The notes below the pieces were generated by a model. It was not told the DNA's origin. It did no database searches and saw only the letters and a list, made by a program, of their open reading frames with translations. Below, piece by piece: positions 21,691 through 34,415 of a stretch of DNA of 64,000 nt (positions within the stretch are counted from its first letter, which is position 1; the number at the start of each line of letters is the position of its first letter). Position numbers and translations under genes: made by a program. The stretch comes from Reticulitermes speratus (taxonomy: Eukaryota > Arthropoda > Insecta > Blattodea > Rhinotermitidae). The stretch covers positions 46,386,138-46,450,137 of the forward strand of contig JAJKFL010000006.1 of the NCBI GenBank assembly GCA_021186555.1. The letters run 5' to 3'.

Positions 21691-22788
21691 GATAATAGGC
21701 CTGTATGCCTATGTCTAACTGTACAAATTAGACTGATAATAGACCTGTATGCCCATGTCTAATTGTACAAATTAGACTGATAATAGACCTGTATGCCCAT
21801 GTCTAATTGTACAAATTAGACTGATAATAGACCTGTATGCCCATGCCTAATTGTACAAATTAGACTAATAGGCCTGTATGCCCATGTCTAATTGTACAAA
21901 TTAGACTGATAATAGGCCTGTATGCCCATGTCTAATTGTACAAATTAGACTGATAATAGACCTGTATGCCCATGTCTAATTGTACAAATTAGACTGATAA
22001 TAGACCTGTATGCCCATGTCTAATTGTACAAATTAGACTGATAATAGACCTGTATGCCCATGTCTAATTGTACAAATTAGACTGATAATAGACCTGTATG
22101 CCCATGTCTAATTGTACAAATTAGACTGATAATAGACCTGTATGCCCATGTCTAATTGTACAAATTAGACTGATAATAGACCTGTATGCCCATGTCTAAT
22201 TGTAAAAATTAGACTGATAATAGACCTGTATGCCCATGTCTAATTGTACAAATTAGACTGATAATAGACCTGTATGCCCATGTCTAATTGTAAAAATTAG
22301 ACTGATAATAGACCTGTATGCCCATGTCTAATTGTACAAATTAGACTGATAATAGATCTGTATGCCCATGTCTAATTGTACAAATTAGACTGATAATAGA
22401 CCTGTATGCCCATGTCTAATTGTACAAATTAGACTGATAATAGACCTGTATGCCCATGTATAATTGTACAAATTAGACTGATAATAGACCTGTATGCCCA
22501 TGTCTAATTGTACAAATTAGACTGATAATAGACCTGTATGCCCATGTCTAATTGTACAAATTAGACTGATAATAGACCTGTATGCCCATGTCTAATTGTA
22601 CAAATTAGACTGATAATAGACCTGTATGCCCATGTCTAATTGTACAAATTAGACTGATAATAGACCTGTATGCCCATGTCTAATTGTACAAATTAGACTG
22701 ATAATAGACCTGTATGCCCATGTCTAATTGTACAAATTAGACTGATAATAGGCCTGTATGCCCATGTCTAATTGTACAAATCTAAGTA
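21686..22788 (+). repeat. 44-bp minisatellite, about 25 copies, near-palindromic unit
   Basis: Unit: tagactgataatagacct, gtatgcccatgtctaattgtacaaat (44 bp). One unit is short (21863). The junction GTCTAATT-GTAC-AAATTAGAC is a near-perfect palindrome, so every unit boundary can fold into a hairpin. The array starts exactly at the SINE C head (cggctagactgataatag). Confidence 0.96.
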
Positions 22789-23566
22789 TGCCACGTGGAA
22801 TGTCAAATGCTGCAGGCGTCTTGCAAGGGAGAGTGAGAATTTTATTTTGCAACCGCGAGGTAGATCACTACTGTTTGTTGTCGAGGTTACGTGCACTAAC
22901 GTTCTACGTGCGTTTGTTCAGTCAGTGAGAGTGAGGTAAAGAGGAGGAGAGCCTCCCGTCTGTATAACAACATTGGAACTTGTTGCCCAAATCCACATCG
23001 ATGTTTCTACTGCCGCCTGGCGAGAATGGAAGCAAACACTCCTGTATAACATTCTTTTAACAAAAAATTTCTTTTATACTGGAATGTTGCTTTTTATGTA
23101 CTGCGATCGAATAAGAGAGAAGTGGGAAAGAGGAAAGAAGAGGGATACGAGGTAAGAGAACAAGTGGTTTGAAAAGTGGCAAAAGAAAGTAGAACAAAAT
23201 AATGAAAAATCTCTCTCCCTTATTCCGTTTTGAGCAGTACGGTCGGTGTTACAGTGTGTTCGTTCCGTGATGTGCAGTGCTCATTCCGTTCTCCCAGTAA
23301 CCAGTTGGTCTGTTTCCCAAGCTTTCTGTCGAGTCGAGAATTACCGAGGCGTTACATCAGTGGCGAGGTTTGAAATGGATAGAAGGATAGAGAGACTAAA
23401 GACAGACGGAAGCAGCAAAGGAAAATATAGCGAAAAGATTAGTTACAGGCGTCTGAGCGTGAGTAGTTTTATATAGACATTTTGTGGTGGTACTTTGTTA
23501 GTTGCTGTTTGTACTGAGCAAAGTAGTTTTATATTATATTATTATTATTATTTTACTGCAATTGGG
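22789..23566. other. Unique non-genic stretch
   Basis: Purine-rich in 22920-23220; a (tta)n run at 23533-23551. No gene supported. Confidence 0.5.
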
Positions 23567-26500
23567 TTTTCACCCGGTGGCAGTAGTCCTTACACTAGTA
23601 CACACAATACAAATGTTTTCACCCGGTGCAGTAGTCCTTACACTAGTACACACAATACAAATGTTTTCACCCGGTGGCAGTAGTCCTTACACTAGTACAC
23701 ACAATACAAATGTTTTCACCCGGTGACAGTAGTCCTTACACTAGTACACACAATACAAATGTTTTCACCCGGTGGCAGTAGTCCTTACACTAGTACACAC
23801 AATACAAATGTTTTTACCCGGTGGCAGTAGTCCTTACACTAGTACACACAATACAAATGTTTTCACCCGGTGGGCAGTAGTCCTTACACTAGTACACAAA
23901 ATACAAATGTTTTCACCCGGTGGCAGTAGTCCTTACACTAGTACACAAAATACAAATGTTTTCACCCGGTGGCAGTAGTCCTTACACTAGTACACACAAT
24001 ACAAATGTTTTTACCCGGTGGCAGTAGTCCTTACACTAGTACACACAATACAAATGTTTTCACCCGGTGACAGTAGTCCTTACACTAGTACACAAATACA
24101 AATGTTTTCACCCGGTGGCAGTAGTCCTTACACTAGTACACACAATACAAATGTTTTCACCCGGTGACAGTAGTCCTTACACTAGTACACAAATACAAAT
24201 GTTTTCACCCGGTGGCAGTAGTCCTTACACTAGTACACACAATACAAATGTTTTACCCGGTGGCAGTAGTCCTTACACTAGTACACACAATACAAATGTT
24301 TTCACCCGGTGGCAGTAGTCCTTACACTAGTACACAAATACAAATGTTTTCACCCGGTGGCAGTAGTCCTTACACTAGTACACACAATACAAATGTTTTC
24401 ACCCGGTGGCAGTAGTCCTTACACTAGTACACACAATACAAATGTTTTTACCCGGTGGCAGTAGTCCTTACACTAGTACACACAATACAAATGTTTTCAC
24501 CGGTGGACAGTAGTCCTTACACTAGTACACAAAATACAAATGTTTTCACCCGGTGGCAGTAGTCCTTACACTAGTACACACAATACAAATGTTTTCACCC
24601 GGTGGCAGTAGTCCTTACACTAGTACACACAATACAAATGTTTTTACCCGGTGGCAGTAGTCCTTACACTAGTACACACAATACAAATGTTTTCACCCGG
24701 TGGCAGTAGTCCTTACACTAGTACACACAATACAAATGTTTTCACCCGGTGGCAGTAGTCCTTACACTAGTACACACAATACAAATGTTTTTACCCGGTG
24801 GCAGTAGTCCTTACACTAGTACACACAATACAAATGTTTTAACCCGGTGGCAGTAGTCCTTAACTAGTACACACAATACAAATGTTTTCACCCGGTGGCA
24901 GTAGTCCTTACACTAGTACACACAATACAAATGTTTTCACCCGGTGGCAGTAGTCCTTACACTAGTACACACAATACAAATGTTTTCACCCGGTGGCAGT
25001 AGTCCTTACACTAGTACACACAATACAAATGTTTTCACCCGGTGGCAGTAGTCCTTACACTAGTACACACAATACAAATGTTTTAACCCGGTGGCAGTAG
25101 TCCTTACACTAGTACACACAATACAAATGTTTTCACCCGGTGGCAGTAGTCCTTACACTAGTACACACAATACAAATGTTTTCACCCGGTGGCAGTAGTC
25201 CTTACACTAGTACACACAATACAAATGTTTTTACCCGGTGGCAGTAGTCCTTACACTAGTACACACAATAAAAATGTTTTAACCCGGTGGCAGTAGTCCT
25301 TACACTAGTACACACAATACAAATATTTTCACCCGGTGGCAGTAGTCCTTACACTAGTACACACAATACAAATGTTTTCACCGGTGGCAGTAGTCCTTAC
25401 ACTAGTACACACAATACAAATGTTTTCACCCGGTGGCAGTAGTCCTTACACTAGTACACACAATACAAATGTTTTCACCCGGTGGCAGTAGTCCTTACAC
25501 TAGTACACACAATACAAATGTTTTAACCCGGTGGCAGTAGTCCTTACACTAGTACACACAATACAAATGTTTTCACCCGGTGGCAGTAGTCCTTACACTA
25601 GTACACACAATACAAATGTTTTCACCCGGTGGCAGTAGTCCTTACACTAGTACACACAATACAAATGTTTTCACCCGGTGGCAGTAGTCCTTACACTAGT
25701 ACACACAATACAAATGTTTTCACCCGGTGGCAGTAGTCCTTACACTAGTACACACAATACAAATGTTTTCACCCGGTGGCGGTAGTCCTTACACTAGTAC
25801 ACACAATACAAATGTTTTCACCCGGTGGCAGTAGTCCTTACACTAGTACACACAATGCAAATGTTTTCACCCGGTGGCAGTAGTCCTTACACTAGTACAC
25901 ACAATACAAATGTTTTCACCCGGTGGCAGTAGTCCTTACACTAGTACACACAATACAAATGTTTTCACCCGGTGGCAGTAGTCCTTACACTAGTACACAC
26001 AATACAAATGTTTTAACCGGTGGCAGTAGTCCTTACACTAGCACACACAATACAAATGTTTTCACCCGGTGGCAGTAGTCCTTACACTAGCACACACAAT
26101 ACAAATGTTTTCACCCGGTGGCAGTAGTCCTTACACTAGTACACACAATACAAATGTTTTAACCGGTGGCAGTAGTCCTTACACTAGCACACACAATACA
26201 AATGTTTTCACCCGGTGGCAGTAGTCCTTACACTAGTACACACAATACAAATGTTTTACCCGGTGGCAGTAGTCCTTACACTAGCACACACAATACAAAT
26301 GTTTTCACCCGGTGGCAGTAGTCCTTACACTAGCACACACAATACAAATGTTTTCACCCGGTGGCAGTAGTCCTTACACTAGTACACACAATACAAATGT
26401 TTTCACCCGGTGGCGGTAGTCCTTACACTAGTACACACAATACAAATGTTTTCACCCGGTGGCAGTAGTCCTTACACTAGTACACACAATGCAAATGTTT

Positions 26501-27532
26501 TCACCCGGTGGCAGTAGTCCTTACACTAGTACACACAATACAAATGTTTTCACCCGGTGGCAGTAGTCCTTACACTAGTACACACAATACAAATGTTTTC
26601 ACCCGGTGGCAGTAGTCCTTACACTAGTACACAAAATACAAATGTTTTAACCGGTGGCAGTAGTCCTTACACTAGCACACACAATACAAATGTTTTCACC
26701 CGGTGGCAGTAGTCCTTACACTAGCACACACAATACAAATGTTTTCACCCGGTGGCAGTAGTCCTTACACTAGTACACACAATACAAATGTTTTAACCCG
26801 GTGGCAGTAGTCCTTACACTAGCACACACAATACAAATGTTTTCACCCGGTGGCAGTAGTCCTTACACTAGTACACACAATACAAATGTTTTAACCCGGT
26901 GGCAGTAGTCCTTACACTAGCACACACAATACAAATGTTTTCACCCGGTGGCAGTAGTCCTTACACTAGCACACACAATACAAATGTTTTCACCCGGTGG
27001 CAGTAGTCCTTACACTAGTACACACAATACAAATGTTTTAACCCGGTGGCAGTAGTCCTTACACTAGCACACACAATACAAATGTTTTCACCCGGTGGCA
27101 GTAGTCCTTACACTAGCACACACAATACAAATGTTTTCACCCGGTGGCAGTAGTCCTTACACTAGTACACACAATACAAATGTTTTAACCGGTGGCAGTA
27201 GTCCTTACACTAGCACACACAATACAAATGTTTTCACCCGGTGGCAGTAGTCCTTACACTAGTACACACAATACAAATGTTTTCACCCGATGGCAGTAGT
27301 CCTTACACTAGTACACACAATACAAATGTTTTCACCCGGTGGCAGTAGTCCTTACACTAGTACACACAATACAAATATTTTCACCCGGTGGCAGTAGTCC
27401 TTACACTAGTACACACAATACAAATATTTTCACCCGGTGGCAGTAGTCCTTACACTAGTACACACAATACAAATGTTTTCACCCGGTGGCAGTAGTCCTT
27501 ACACCAGTACACACAATACAAATGTTTTTACA
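23567..27532 (+). repeat. 49-bp minisatellite, about 81 copies (4 kb)
   Basis: Unit: gttttcacccggtggcagta, gtccttacactagtacacac, aatacaaat (49 bp). Frequent one-base indels (48- and 50-bp units) and substitutions (ttttacccgg, ttttaacccgg, agcacac, acaaaat) break frames. Paired rare variants at 25780/25857 and 26414/26491 show an internal duplication of 634 bp. It abuts the satellite element at 27534. Confidence 0.97.
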
Positions 27533-27533
27533 A

Positions 27534-27889
27534 TTTTCAGTAAAATAATCGCTGTTTGTTCTGTGATCCACACAAAACACATAAATTCAGTCCGTACCGC
27601 GCAGCAAACACACTCCGTCTCAGTTACACAAACCAGTCAGTTAATATTGTACAGTGAAATAATCGCTGTTTGTTCTGAGATCCACACAAAACACATAATA
27701 CAGTCCGTACCGCGCAGTAAACACACTCCGTCTCAGTTATACAAACCAGTCAGTTAATGTTGTACAGTGAAATAATCGCTGTTTGTTCTGAGATCCACAC
27801 AAAACACATAAATACACTGTGTGGGCGGATCGTAGAATTGTTGAATGTTAAACTGGTGGTACATATAGTAACCACAGTGCTTTAAAGCA
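27534..27889 (-). repeat. 114-bp satellite array A3 with L terminus
   Basis: About 2.5 minus-orientation monomers, entering mid-monomer from the 49-bp array and closing with the L module (27813-27889) directly before TTAA (27890-27893). Short copy of the TTAA element, lacking its R end. Confidence 0.9.
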
Positions 27890-27893
27890 TTAA

Positions 27894-28419
27894 CCGATCC
27901 CGCAGGTATATATATTACCTTTCAGCGTCGTTTGATTCCAAATGTGTTCAGTGACACATGGGTAGACCTGGTGGTGAATAACCAGAGACGAACTGGTCAA
28001 GCTTCTTTAACCGCACTATAGAGGGCAGCAGTAACGATCGCACGGTCCTGTGGCTGAGGCTTATAATCTCAGAATGTCACCAATTTCTGCAGCTAATGGA
28101 AAAGTTCCGTACTAACTTTAAAGAAATCATTGCAGGAAATTGTGTTGCTCTGTAATGACTACTTTAGTCAAATCACAGAGCAGAATCAGTAAAAAGAGGA
28201 CGCGAGTTGCCCAAGTCTGACAGTGAGATAAGTGAGATCAGCCTGTCAGTTGAGTCAGTCGCAGCTGGTTCAGCAAATTTAGTTACCTAACTGTTTTGAG
28301 TCTTACCGTAACATAAAGTCGTTTACTTAACCACTTATGTCTGTCAGTAAGACAGATTAATTCATTAACTTAAAAGGGTTTGTCACGTCAGTTCGGTACG
28401 TGATTTAGCAGGTTTAGTC
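27894..28419. other. Unique non-genic stretch
   Basis: No gene recognised; 28230-28420 holds decayed words of the following array (gtcagttaa, cagtc). Confidence 0.5.
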
Positions 28420-30262
28420 TCTTCAGTTAAGTCAGTCGGTACGCTCTGTCAGTTAAGTTAGTTACCTGTTCGATCTATCGTTTAACTCAGTTACCCTTTT
28501 CAGTCTGTCAGTTAACTCAGTTACCCTGTTTTAGTCTGTCGGTTAACTCAGTTACTCTGTTCAGTCTGTCAGTTAACTCAGTTATCCTGTTCAGTCTGTC
28601 AGTTAAATCAGTTAACCTGTTCTGTCTGTCGGTTAACTCAGTTACCCTGTTCGATCTAACGTTTAACTCAGTTACCCTGTTCAGTCTGTCATTTAACTCA
28701 GTTACCCTGTTCAGTCTGTCTCTTAATTCAGTTACCCTGTTCAGTCTGTCAGTTAACTCAGTTACCCTGTTCAGTCTGTCAGATTAACTCAGTTACCCTG
28801 TTTAGTCTGTCGGCTAACTCAGTTACCCTGTTCAGTCTGTCAGTTAACTCATTTACCCTGTTCAGTCTGTCAGTTAAATCAATTACCCTGTTCAGTTTGT
28901 CAGTTAACTCGGTTACACTGTTCAGTCTGTCACTTACCTCAGTTACCCTGTTCAGTCTGTCACTTAACTCAGTTACCCTGTTCAATCTGTCACTTAACTC
29001 GGTTATCCTGTTCAGTCTGTCTCTTAATTCAGTTACCCTGTTCAGTCTGTCAGTTAACTCAGTTACCCTATTCAGTCTGTCAGTTAACACAGTTACCCTG
29101 TTCAGTCTGTCACTTAACTCAGTTACCCTGTTCAGTCTGTCACTTAACTCAGTTACCCTGTTTAGTCTGTCACTTAACTCAGTTATCCTGTTCAGTCTGT
29201 CACTTAATTCAGTTACCCTGTTCAGTCTGTCAGTTAACTCAGTTACCCTGTTCAGTCTGTCAGTTAACTCAGTTATCCTGTTCAGTCTGTCAGTTAATTC
29301 AGTTTCCCTGTTCAGTCTGTCAGTTTAGTCAGTTACCCTGTTCAGTCTGTCAGTTAACTCAGATACCCTGTTCAGTCTGTCAGTTAACTCAGTTACCCTG
29401 TTCAGTCTGTCAGTTAACTCAGTTACCCTGTTTAGTCTGTCGGCTAACTCAGTTACCCTGTTCAGTCTGTCAGTTAACTCATTTACCCTGTTCAGTCTGT
29501 CAGTTAAATCAATTACCCTGTTCAGTTTGTCAGTTAACTCGGTTACACTGTTCAGTCTGTCACTTACCTCAGTTACCCTGTTCAGTCTGTCACTTAACTC
29601 AGTTACCCTGTTCAATCTGTCACTTAACTCGGTTATCCTGTTCATCTGTCTCTTAATTCAGTTACCCTGTTCAGTCTGTCAGTTAACTCAGTTACCCTAT
29701 TCAGTCTGTCAGTTAACACAGTTACCCTGTTCAGTCTGTCACTTAACTCAGTTACCCTGTTCAGTCTGTCACTTAACTCAGTTACCCTGTTTAGTCTGTC
29801 ACTTAACTCAGTTATCCTGTTCAGTCTGTCACTTAATTCAGTTACCCTATTCAGTCTGTCAGTTAACTCAGTTACCCTGTTCAGTCTGTCAGTTAACTCA
29901 GTTATCCTGTTCAGTCTGTCAGTTAATTCAGTTTCCCTGTTCAGTCTGTCAGTTTAGTCAGTTACCCTGTTCAGTCTGTCAGTTAACTCAGATACCCTGT
30001 TCAGTCTGTCAGTTAACTCAGTTACCCTGTTCAGTCTGTCAGTTAACTCAGTTATCCTGTTCAGTCTGTCAGTTAATTCAGTTTCCCTGTTCAGTCTGTC
30101 AGTTAATTCAGTTTCCCTGTTCAGTCTGTCAGTTTAGTCAGTTACCCTGTTCAGTCTGTCAGTTAACTCAGATACCCTGTTCAGTCTGTCAGTTAACTCC
30201 GTTACCTGTTCATTCTGTCATTAACTCAGTTACCCTGTTCAGTCTGTCAGTTCAGTCAGTAA
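28420..30262 (+). repeat. 30-bp minisatellite, about 61 copies, with 630-bp higher-order duplication
   Basis: Unit: ctcagttaccctgttcagtctgtcagttaa split as ctcagttaccctg and ttcagtctgtcagttaa. Variants cacttaa, cggcta, ggttac, attatc. 28801-29340 recurs as 29431-29970 (21 units, 630 bp), including rare variants such as ttcagtttgt at 28891 and 29521. Minus-strand (ELTDRLNRVT) and plus-strand frames are period artefacts. Confidence 0.96.
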
Positions 30263-30929
30263 TTTGTTCTGTTCACTGTGAGTCTCCTTTACACCATTTA
30301 TTCATTCGTCATTAATTCTAGTACAGCTATTACAATGTCCTTAATGACCATTGATAAATTGTGGTTCAGGCTGTGTCAATAATTTTGTAGTTTTGTGTGC
30401 GCTAAAAGTGTGCATAATTACGTAATGGATTAGCGGAAATTGAAAGCAGGTTGGATGTTCAAATTCTCGTTAGCAACCTGTTAACAACCTGAAGTGCCAA
30501 CTTAAAGAACTTAAATGCACTGTTAGTGTAACCACAAATATCCCTATGACAATAGTGTCGTTATAAGTAGCGTTCTGTCATTTTTCCCATTATAAAGCCC
30601 CAAAAAATGTTTTACTGTGACAAAGCGATTTCCAATGAAAAAAATGGTTAATATGAAAAGCGTCGAATGGGGAATGAGGAGAAAAGGAAGATAGAAGATT
30701 GATTCAATTCCAGTAAAAAAAGGAATTCATACTCCGATGTTTAATTTCCTGTGAGAGATGACATGTAGAACATACAAAAGTATGGGGACTTGTACAGTGT
30801 TGCCAACCACGCAGATCTCAGTTTAGAAACGACAGAAAACTTTAAGACACAATGAAGTGAATTCTGCAAAATATTAAATTGGACGTAAATTAAAACAAAA
30901 AGAAGGAAACAGTTTGAAGTGTATTATGC
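30263..30929. other. Unique non-genic stretch
   Basis: AT-rich, nothing recognised. Confidence 0.5.
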
Positions 30930-32105
30930 AATGGCTGTGTTAATGCTTAGGTAATGGCTGTGTTAGTGCTTAGGTAATGGCTGTGTTAGTGCTTAGTAAT
31001 GGCTGTGTTAGTGCTTAGGTAATGGCTGTGTTAGTGCTTAGGTAATGGCTGTGTTAGTGCTTAGGTAATGGCTGTGTTAGTGCTTAGGTAATGGCTGAGT
31101 TAGTGCTTAGGTAATGGCTGTGTTAGTGCTTAGGTAATGGCTGTGTTAATGCTTATGTAATGGCTGTGTTAGTGCTTAGTTAAAGGCTGTGTTAATGCTT
31201 AGGTAATGGCTGTGTTAGTGCTTAGTTAATGGCTCTGTTAGGGCTTGGGTAATGACTGTGTTAATGCTTAGGTAATGGCTGTGTTAGTGCTTAGGTAATG
31301 GCTGTGTTAGTGCTTAGTTAATGGCTGTGTTAATGCTTAGGTAATGGCTGTGTTAGTGCTTAGGTAGTGGCTGTGTTAGTGCTTAGGTAATGGCTGTGTT
31401 AATGCTTAGGTAATGGCTGTGTTAATGCTTAGGTAATGGCTGTGTTAGTGCTTAGGTAGTGGCTGTGTTAGTGCTTAGGTAATGGCTGTGTTAATGCTTA
31501 GGTAATGGTTGTGTTAGTGCTTAGGTAATGGCTGTGTTAATGCTTAGGTAATGGCTATGTTAGTGCTTAGGTAATGACTGTGTTAGTGCTTAGGTAATGG
31601 CTGTGTTAGTGCTTAAGTAATGACTGTGTTAATGCTTAGGTAATGGCTGTGTTAGTGCTTAGGTAATGGCTGTGTTAATGCTTAGGTAATGGCTCTGTTC
31701 GTGCTTAGGTAATGGCTGTGTTAGTGCTTAGGTAATGGCTCTGTTAATGCTTAGGTAATGGCTGTGTTAATGCTAAGGTAATGACTGTGTTAATGCCTAG
31801 GTTATGGCTGTGTTAGTGCTTATGTAATGGCTGTGTTAATGCTTAGGTAATGGCTATGTTAGTGCTTAGGTAATGGCTGTGTTAATGTTTAGGTAATGGC
31901 TGTGTTAGTGCTTAGGTAATGGCTGTGTTAATGCTTAGGTAATGGCTCTGTTAATGCTTAGTTAATGGCTGTGTTAGTGCTTAGGTAATGGCTGTGTTAG
32001 TGCTTAGGTAATGGCTGTGTTAGTACTTAGGTAATGGCTGTGTTAGTGCTTAGGTAATGGCTGTGTTAGTGCTTAGGTAATGGCTGTGTTAGTGCTTAGG
32101 CATGG
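30930..32105 (+). repeat. 23-bp minisatellite, about 51 copies
   Basis: Unit ggtaatggctgtgttagtgctta minus three bases per cited piece (ggtaatggctgtg, ttagtgctta), 23 bp. Polymorphic at tagtgc/taatgc. No long frame because 23 is not a multiple of three and taa/tag words recur. Confidence 0.96.
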
Positions 32106-32121
32106 GTGTGAGAGTTGAACT

Positions 32122-33034
32122 TGCTGATTGTTTTGAGATCCACACAAAACACATAAATACAGTCCGTACCGCGCAGTAAACACACTCCGTCTCAGTTATA
32201 CAAACCAGTCAGTTAATGCTGTACAGTGAAATAATCGCTCTTTGTTCTGAGATCCACACAAAACACATAAATACAGTCCGTACCGCGCAGTAAACACACT
32301 CCGTCTCAGTTATACAAACCAGTCAGTTAATGCTGTACAGTGAAATAATCGCTGTTTGTTCTGAGATCCACACAAAACACATAAATACAGTCCGTACAGC
32401 GCAGTAAACACACTCCGTCTCAGTTATACAAACCAGTCAGTTAATGCTGTACAGTGAAATAATCGCTGTTTGTTCTCAGATCCACACAAAACACATAAAT
32501 ACAGTCCGTACCGCGCAGTAAAACACACTCCGTCTCACTTATACAAACCAGTCAGTTAATGCTGTACAGTGAAATAATCGCTGTTTGTTCTCAGATCCAC
32601 ACAAAACACATAAATACAGTCCGTACCGCGCAGTAAACACACTCCGTCTCAGTTATACAAACCAGTCAGTTAATGTTGTACAGTGAAATAATCGCTGTTT
32701 GTTCTGAGATCCACACAAAACACATAAATACAGTCCGTACAGCGCAGTAAACACACTCCGTCTCAGTTATACAAACCAGTCAGTTAATGTTGTACAGTGA
32801 AATAATCGCTGTTTGTTCTGAGATCCACACAAAACACATAAATACAGTCCGTACCGCGCAGTAAACACACTCCGTCTCAGTTATACAAACCAGTCAGTTA
32901 ATGCTGTACAGTGAAATTATTGCTGTTTGTTCTCAGATCCACACAAAACACATAAATACACTGTGTGGGCAGAACGTAGAATTGTTGAATGTTAAACATG
33001 GTGGAACATATAGTAACCACTGGACTTTAGATGG
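32122..33034 (-). repeat. 114-bp satellite array A4 with L terminus
   Basis: About 7.5 minus-orientation monomers, entering mid-monomer (tgttttgagatcc) from the 23-bp array and closing with the L module (32957-33034) against TTAA (33035-33038). Some monomers have tacagcgc for taccgcgc, or an extra a (aaaacac). Confidence 0.93.
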
Positions 33035-33257
33035 TTAAGCTAACATACATCTTAGCGACTGTAACTATGCTCGATCTGTCAGTAAGCAGATATTTCCCTT
33101 ACTCAAAGCCATGCTGTTATCTCCAAAATTTAGAATTTTATTAATTATTTTCCTAAATCGTATAATTTATGTATTTACACTTGCCTGCTCCATAATATTA
33201 TTAGCTTCCATGAAGTAACCATAACTAATGCATAAAAGAAATGTGTTCATTTTTTGT

Positions 33258-33890
33258 GTATATATATGTATGTATGTATGTATGTATATATGTAGCCTAT
33301 GTATGTATGTATATATGTAGCCTATGTATGTATGTATATATGTAGCCTATATATTTATGTATATATGTAGCCTATGTATGTATGTATATATGTAGCCTAT
33401 GTATGTATGTTTATATGCAGCCTATGTATGTGTGTATATATGTAGCCTATGTATGTATGTATATATGTAGCCTATGTATGTATGTATATATGTAGCCTAT
33501 ATATTTATGTATATATGTAGCCTATGTATGTATGTATGTATGTATATATGTAGCCTATGTATTTATGTATATATGTAGCCTATGTATGTATGTATATATG
33601 TAGCCTATATATTTATGTATATATGTAGCCTATGTATGTATGTATATATGTAGCCTATATATTTATGTATATATGTAGCCTATGTATGTATGTATATATG
33701 TAGCCTATGTATGTATGTATATATGTAGCCTATGTATGTATGTATATATGTAGCCTATATATTTATGTATATATGTAGCCTATGTATGTATGTATGTGTA
33801 TATGTAGTCTATGTATGTATGTATGTATATATGTAGCCTATGTATGTATCTATATATGTAGCCTATGTATGTAGGTAGGTAGACACTACA
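33258..33890 (+). repeat. 25-bp minisatellite (tatgtatgtatgtatatatgtagcc minus overlap), about 24 copies
   Basis: gtagcc recurs every 25 bp; tatgtatgtatgta spacer with atatatttatg variants alternating. It seems to have grown from a (gtat)n microsatellite, still pure at 33272-33290. Flanks contain no gene. Confidence 0.95.
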
Positions 33891-34412
33891 AATACGGACA
33901 CTTTCCAACAAACTCAAGTATCCATTCAGTATTCTGTCAATTCAGATAATAAAATCAACTGTGGCCGTGTTAGGTGCTAACTGCAACATGTTGCTTGTTT
34001 TATGGACATCGTAGTACATTCTTTATCTTTTCTTCTTCGCCCCGTTCAAACGGCGTTACTCTGCTAACCGACCGGCATTTGTTTCCCGTTTTAGCCAGCT
34101 CGCAGCAGCAGCACAGACGGTTGCCATAGCGACCATGGACCGCCCACGCACGTACATCGATCCCATCAACTGCGTCGAGCTAAATCTGTCTCTCTTTCTC
34201 TCACACTCACTCTCACTTCAATCGACCTCTGTCTCTTTCTCGTGGACCATTTTCACTTTCTGTGTCTGCACTCTCCCTTGACCCCATCTCAGTCTTGTTC
34301 AAGACGCTTGTCTGTAGCCGCTAACAGCAACTTACATGAACACAGACATGCACATACTTTCAACATACTCACTTGATCATACCTAAGTATCAGCCCCAAA
34401 GATTAGTAAATT
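33891..34412 (+). other. Unique GC-richer island with X-box-like motif and short frame
   Basis: The only stretch here with a CpG- and CT-rich composition unlike the repeats. 34120-34133 reads GTTGCCATAGCGAC, a full match to the RFX X-box consensus RYYNYY-N(1-3)-RRNRAC. ATG at 34135, in a good initiation context (gcgaccATGG), opens 48 codons (MDRPRTYIDPINCVELN at the start) to a stop at 34279-34281. A CT-rich tract (34180-34245) follows. It could be a ciliary-type gene promoter and first exon, or chance. No splice donor is convincing. Confidence 0.3.
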
Positions 34413-34415
34413 TTA

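Noticed and set aside
21686-22788. CRISPR array (regular palindromic repeats)
   Set aside because: Units are contiguous without unique spacers and the context is an animal genome.
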